Assembly (NCBI GenBank): GCA_963703745.1
Contig: CAVPFL010000004.1
Location: 1,426,001-1,490,000 of the forward strand
Origin: AP-15 sp963703745
GTDB taxonomy: Bacteria > Pseudomonadota > Alphaproteobacteria > ATCC43930 > CGMCC-115725
Reading direction: 5' to 3'
DNA length: 64,000 nt
Both the position numbers and the translations under genes were made by a program. Positions 62,532-64,000 of the stretch are shown one piece after another. Below the pieces are notes generated by a model. That model was not told the origin of the DNA. It ran no database searches and saw only the letters and a list, made by a program, of their open reading frames with translations. Positions within the stretch are counted from its first letter, which is position 1. Each line of letters begins with the position of its first letter.

Positions 62532-63062
62532 CTACAATGTCCGCACCATTCGCCAACTCTTGATGTTCGCCCAGTCGCCGTCGGGGGCGACGATGACCGG
62601 ATGATCGAGAAGAAATACGCTTGCGCCGACGCACCGCGCGCATTCCTCGGCGATGCTCTTCAGCATGCTCTCGTCTGACGACCAGCTCGGCTGTTGACCG
62701 GTTTGGTCCACCGCATAGAAGAGGCTGATATGCGGCGGTGGGGGCTCGGCAGCACCGGTGATCCGCCGCAAATCTTCGCGAAAGGCCCGGAGCTCCGAGG
62801 TGTCTTCGACTTCGATCACGACGGCCCTCATCGGTGCGGTCGTCGAGAACGAGAATCGCTTTTTTCCAACGCGGAGGGGCAGCGCCTCACTGCGCCGGAC
62901 ATACTCCGCCGCGGCGTCCCAGGAAGCCTCCGATTGCGGGCTGCAGACCGTCAGATGGGGCTGAAACGGCACCGTCCCGTGCGCACCTGCCAACCGCTCG
63001 ATCAGCGATCGCAGTGAGGCTTCCTGTTCGTCGCTCAACTTCAACCAGATCGACGCCACCAT
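62532..63062 (-). CDS. 2H phosphoesterase (cyclic phosphodiesterase-like)
   Basis: This 176-residue member of the 2H superfamily has its two catalytic HxT/S motifs at HLT (His36) and HIS (His111). It resembles plant-type cyclic phosphodiesterases that open 1',2'-cyclic phosphates of ADP-ribose and bacterial 2'-5' RNA ligase relatives. ATG 63062 gives the family start (VASIWLKLSDEQ); the upstream ATG adds only five residues. It is divergent from the HAD gene across about 100 bp. Confidence 0.82.
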   Translation of the reverse strand: MVASIWLKLSDEQEASLRSLIERLAGAHGTVPFQPHLTVCSPQSEASWDAAAEYVRRSEALPLRVGKKRFSFSTTAPMRAVVIEVEDTSELRAFREDLRRITGAAEPPPPHISLFYAVDQTGQQPSWSSDESMLKSIAEECARCVGASVFLLDHPVIVAPDGDWANIKSWRMVRTL

Positions 63063-63160
63063 CACACCACTCCCCAATGGGGCCAGATCGACGGGTGCCG
63101 TTGGACCGTCGAAACGGCCCCTGTTATCGTGATCGGAGTTGGAATGTCGAGAGCAGGCGA

Positions 63161-63778
63161 ATGACAGAGGTGGGTCGAAGCGTCGTGGTCTTCGATGTCG
63201 GCGGCGTGCTGATCGATTGGGATCCTCGGCATCTCTACCGCAAGCTTTTTTCGGGCGACGAGCCGGCGATGGAGCACTTTCTGGCTAATGTCTGCACCCA
63301 TGAGTGGAACCGGTGCCAGGACGCAGGGCGCAGCTTTGCCGAAGGCGCCCGTCTTCTCAAGCTCCAGCATCCACAGCACGCCGAGCTGATCGACGCCTAT
63401 GGCGTCCGCTTCAACGAGATGATGGCCGGGCCGATCGTAGGCGTGGTCGAGATCCTCGCCGAGCTGCGCGAGCGTGGCACGCCGCTCTACCTACTCAGCA
63501 ATTTTTCGGCCGAGACCTTTCCACCGGCCTTCGAACGGTTCGATTTTCTGCGCTGGTTCCGCGGTATGGTGATTTCGGGCGAGGTCGGGGTTATCAAACC
63601 CGACCCGCGCATTTACGAGCTCATGCTGGCGCGCTTCGCGATCGATCCGCGCAGGGCGGTTTACGTCGACGACGTTGCGGCCAATGCCGAAGCCGCGCGG
63701 CCGTTCGGCATCCACGGCATTCATTTTACCACGCCGGGCGCGTTGCGAGAGGAACTGGCCCGCCTGGCGCTGCTCTGA
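63161..63778 (+). CDS. HAD-superfamily hydrolase (subfamily IA)
   Basis: This 205-residue haloacid-dehalogenase-like phosphatase has nucleophile Asp12 in VVVFDVGGVLIDWDP, motif II LLSNFS, motif III Lys in GVIKPDPRIY and motif IV VYVDDVAANAEAA. It resembles YihX-type sugar-phosphate phosphatases. The ATG at 63161 was chosen as the one that begins just before the first motif; the long upstream extension is spurious. The ABC ATPase gene starts 4 bp later. Confidence 0.9.
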   Translation: MTEVGRSVVVFDVGGVLIDWDPRHLYRKLFSGDEPAMEHFLANVCTHEWNRCQDAGRSFAEGARLLKLQHPQHAELIDAYGVRFNEMMAGPIVGVVEILAELRERGTPLYLLSNFSAETFPPAFERFDFLRWFRGMVISGEVGVIKPDPRIYELMLARFAIDPRRAVYVDDVAANAEAARPFGIHGIHFTTPGALREELARLALL

Positions 63779-63782
63779 GACC

Positions 63783-64000
63783 ATGGGATCATCGGCGACC
63801 TCGCTCGACGTGCACGAGGCACGCGTGTGCTACGGCGCGCATTGCGTGCTCGAACGTGTCTCATTGAGTGCGGCGGCCGGAGAGTTTATCGCACTTCTCG
63901 GTTCGTCGGGCTGCGGCAAGACGACGTTATTGAGGGCGATCTGCGGCTTTGTCACGATGGCGAGCGGCGCGCTATCGGTCGGCGGGCGCGACATCACCCG
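63783..64000 (+). CDS. ABC transporter ATP-binding protein, N-terminal fragment
   Basis: The first ~72 residues of an ABC ATPase are visible before the window ends. They show VSLSAAAGEFIALLGSSG, with Walker A LGSSGCGKTT and the following LLRAICGF. The Q-loop, signature and Walker B lie outside. The MSS-type sequence resembles importers of spermidine, iron or phosphonate compounds. The HAD gene is immediately upstream, so phosphonate or sugar-phosphate use is a weak hint. Confidence 0.85.
   Translation, partial: MGSSATSLDVHEARVCYGAHCVLERVSLSAAAGEFIALLGSSGCGKTTLLRAICGFVTMASGALSVGGRDIT

Overview
The window is GC-rich chromosomal DNA from an alphaproteobacterium. The gene set ispG, a RodZ-like protein, ptsP, lysC, ubiG, a DUF1178 protein, a nitrilase-family hydrolase, grxC and comF, followed by mutT, argJ, a parvulin and secA, is typical of that class, probably Rhodospirillales-like. 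This is inferred from gene content and order; no 16S gene or other species marker is present.

Layout. (1) 1-17.5 kb: housekeeping genes (isoprenoid, aspartate-family, ubiquinone and arginine synthesis, nitrogen-PTS enzyme I, thiol redox, protein export). (2) 17.5-23.8 kb: a decayed integrated element in tRNA-Lys(CTT). A 39-bp direct repeat of the 5' half of the tRNA marks its ends. It has no integrase. It carries two small unknown genes, a broken Acb2/Tad1-type anti-CBASS gene and a MltR-like gene, and it was hit by an IS5-family element (TSD CTAG) and an IS66 element (8-bp TSD). (3) 23.8-29.7 kb: a small coiled-coil protein, a tandem DUF427 protein, a VOC protein and a three-gene molybdenum hydroxylase of the form II CO-dehydrogenase type. 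(4) 29.7-36.9 kb: a membrane class III nucleotide cyclase, a bufferin operon (bufA-bufB-bufC, copper-related RiPP), an amidohydrolase, REP-like palindromes and small proteins. (5) 37.2-42.9 kb: a second accessory region with a ParA-like ATPase plus HEPN nuclease pair, a protein of exact 26-residue HEAT-like repeats, an N-terminally truncated tyrosine recombinase, an unknown gene pair that includes a membrane protein, and a frameshifted serine resolvase. (6) 43.2-64 kb: a catabolic/one-carbon region with a SAM methyltransferase and an MTHFR-like protein, tandem MetE-like methyltransferases, a peptide-type ABC binding protein, two ACMSD-like amidohydrolases, dienelactone hydrolase, amidase with a small partner, MFS exporter, LLM oxidoreductase, aldo-keto reductase, Rieske oxygenase, M20 hydrolase, a 2H phosphoesterase, a HAD hydrolase and the start of an ABC ATPase.

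The main discovery candidates are the ParA-HEPN pair, the 5'-type tRNA integration with its stranded promoter, the Acb2 relic, and the coupled C1-transfer genes. Several genes, including the normally essential lysC, carry single-base frameshifts. Some of these may be sequence errors, so every broken call here should be read with that in mind.
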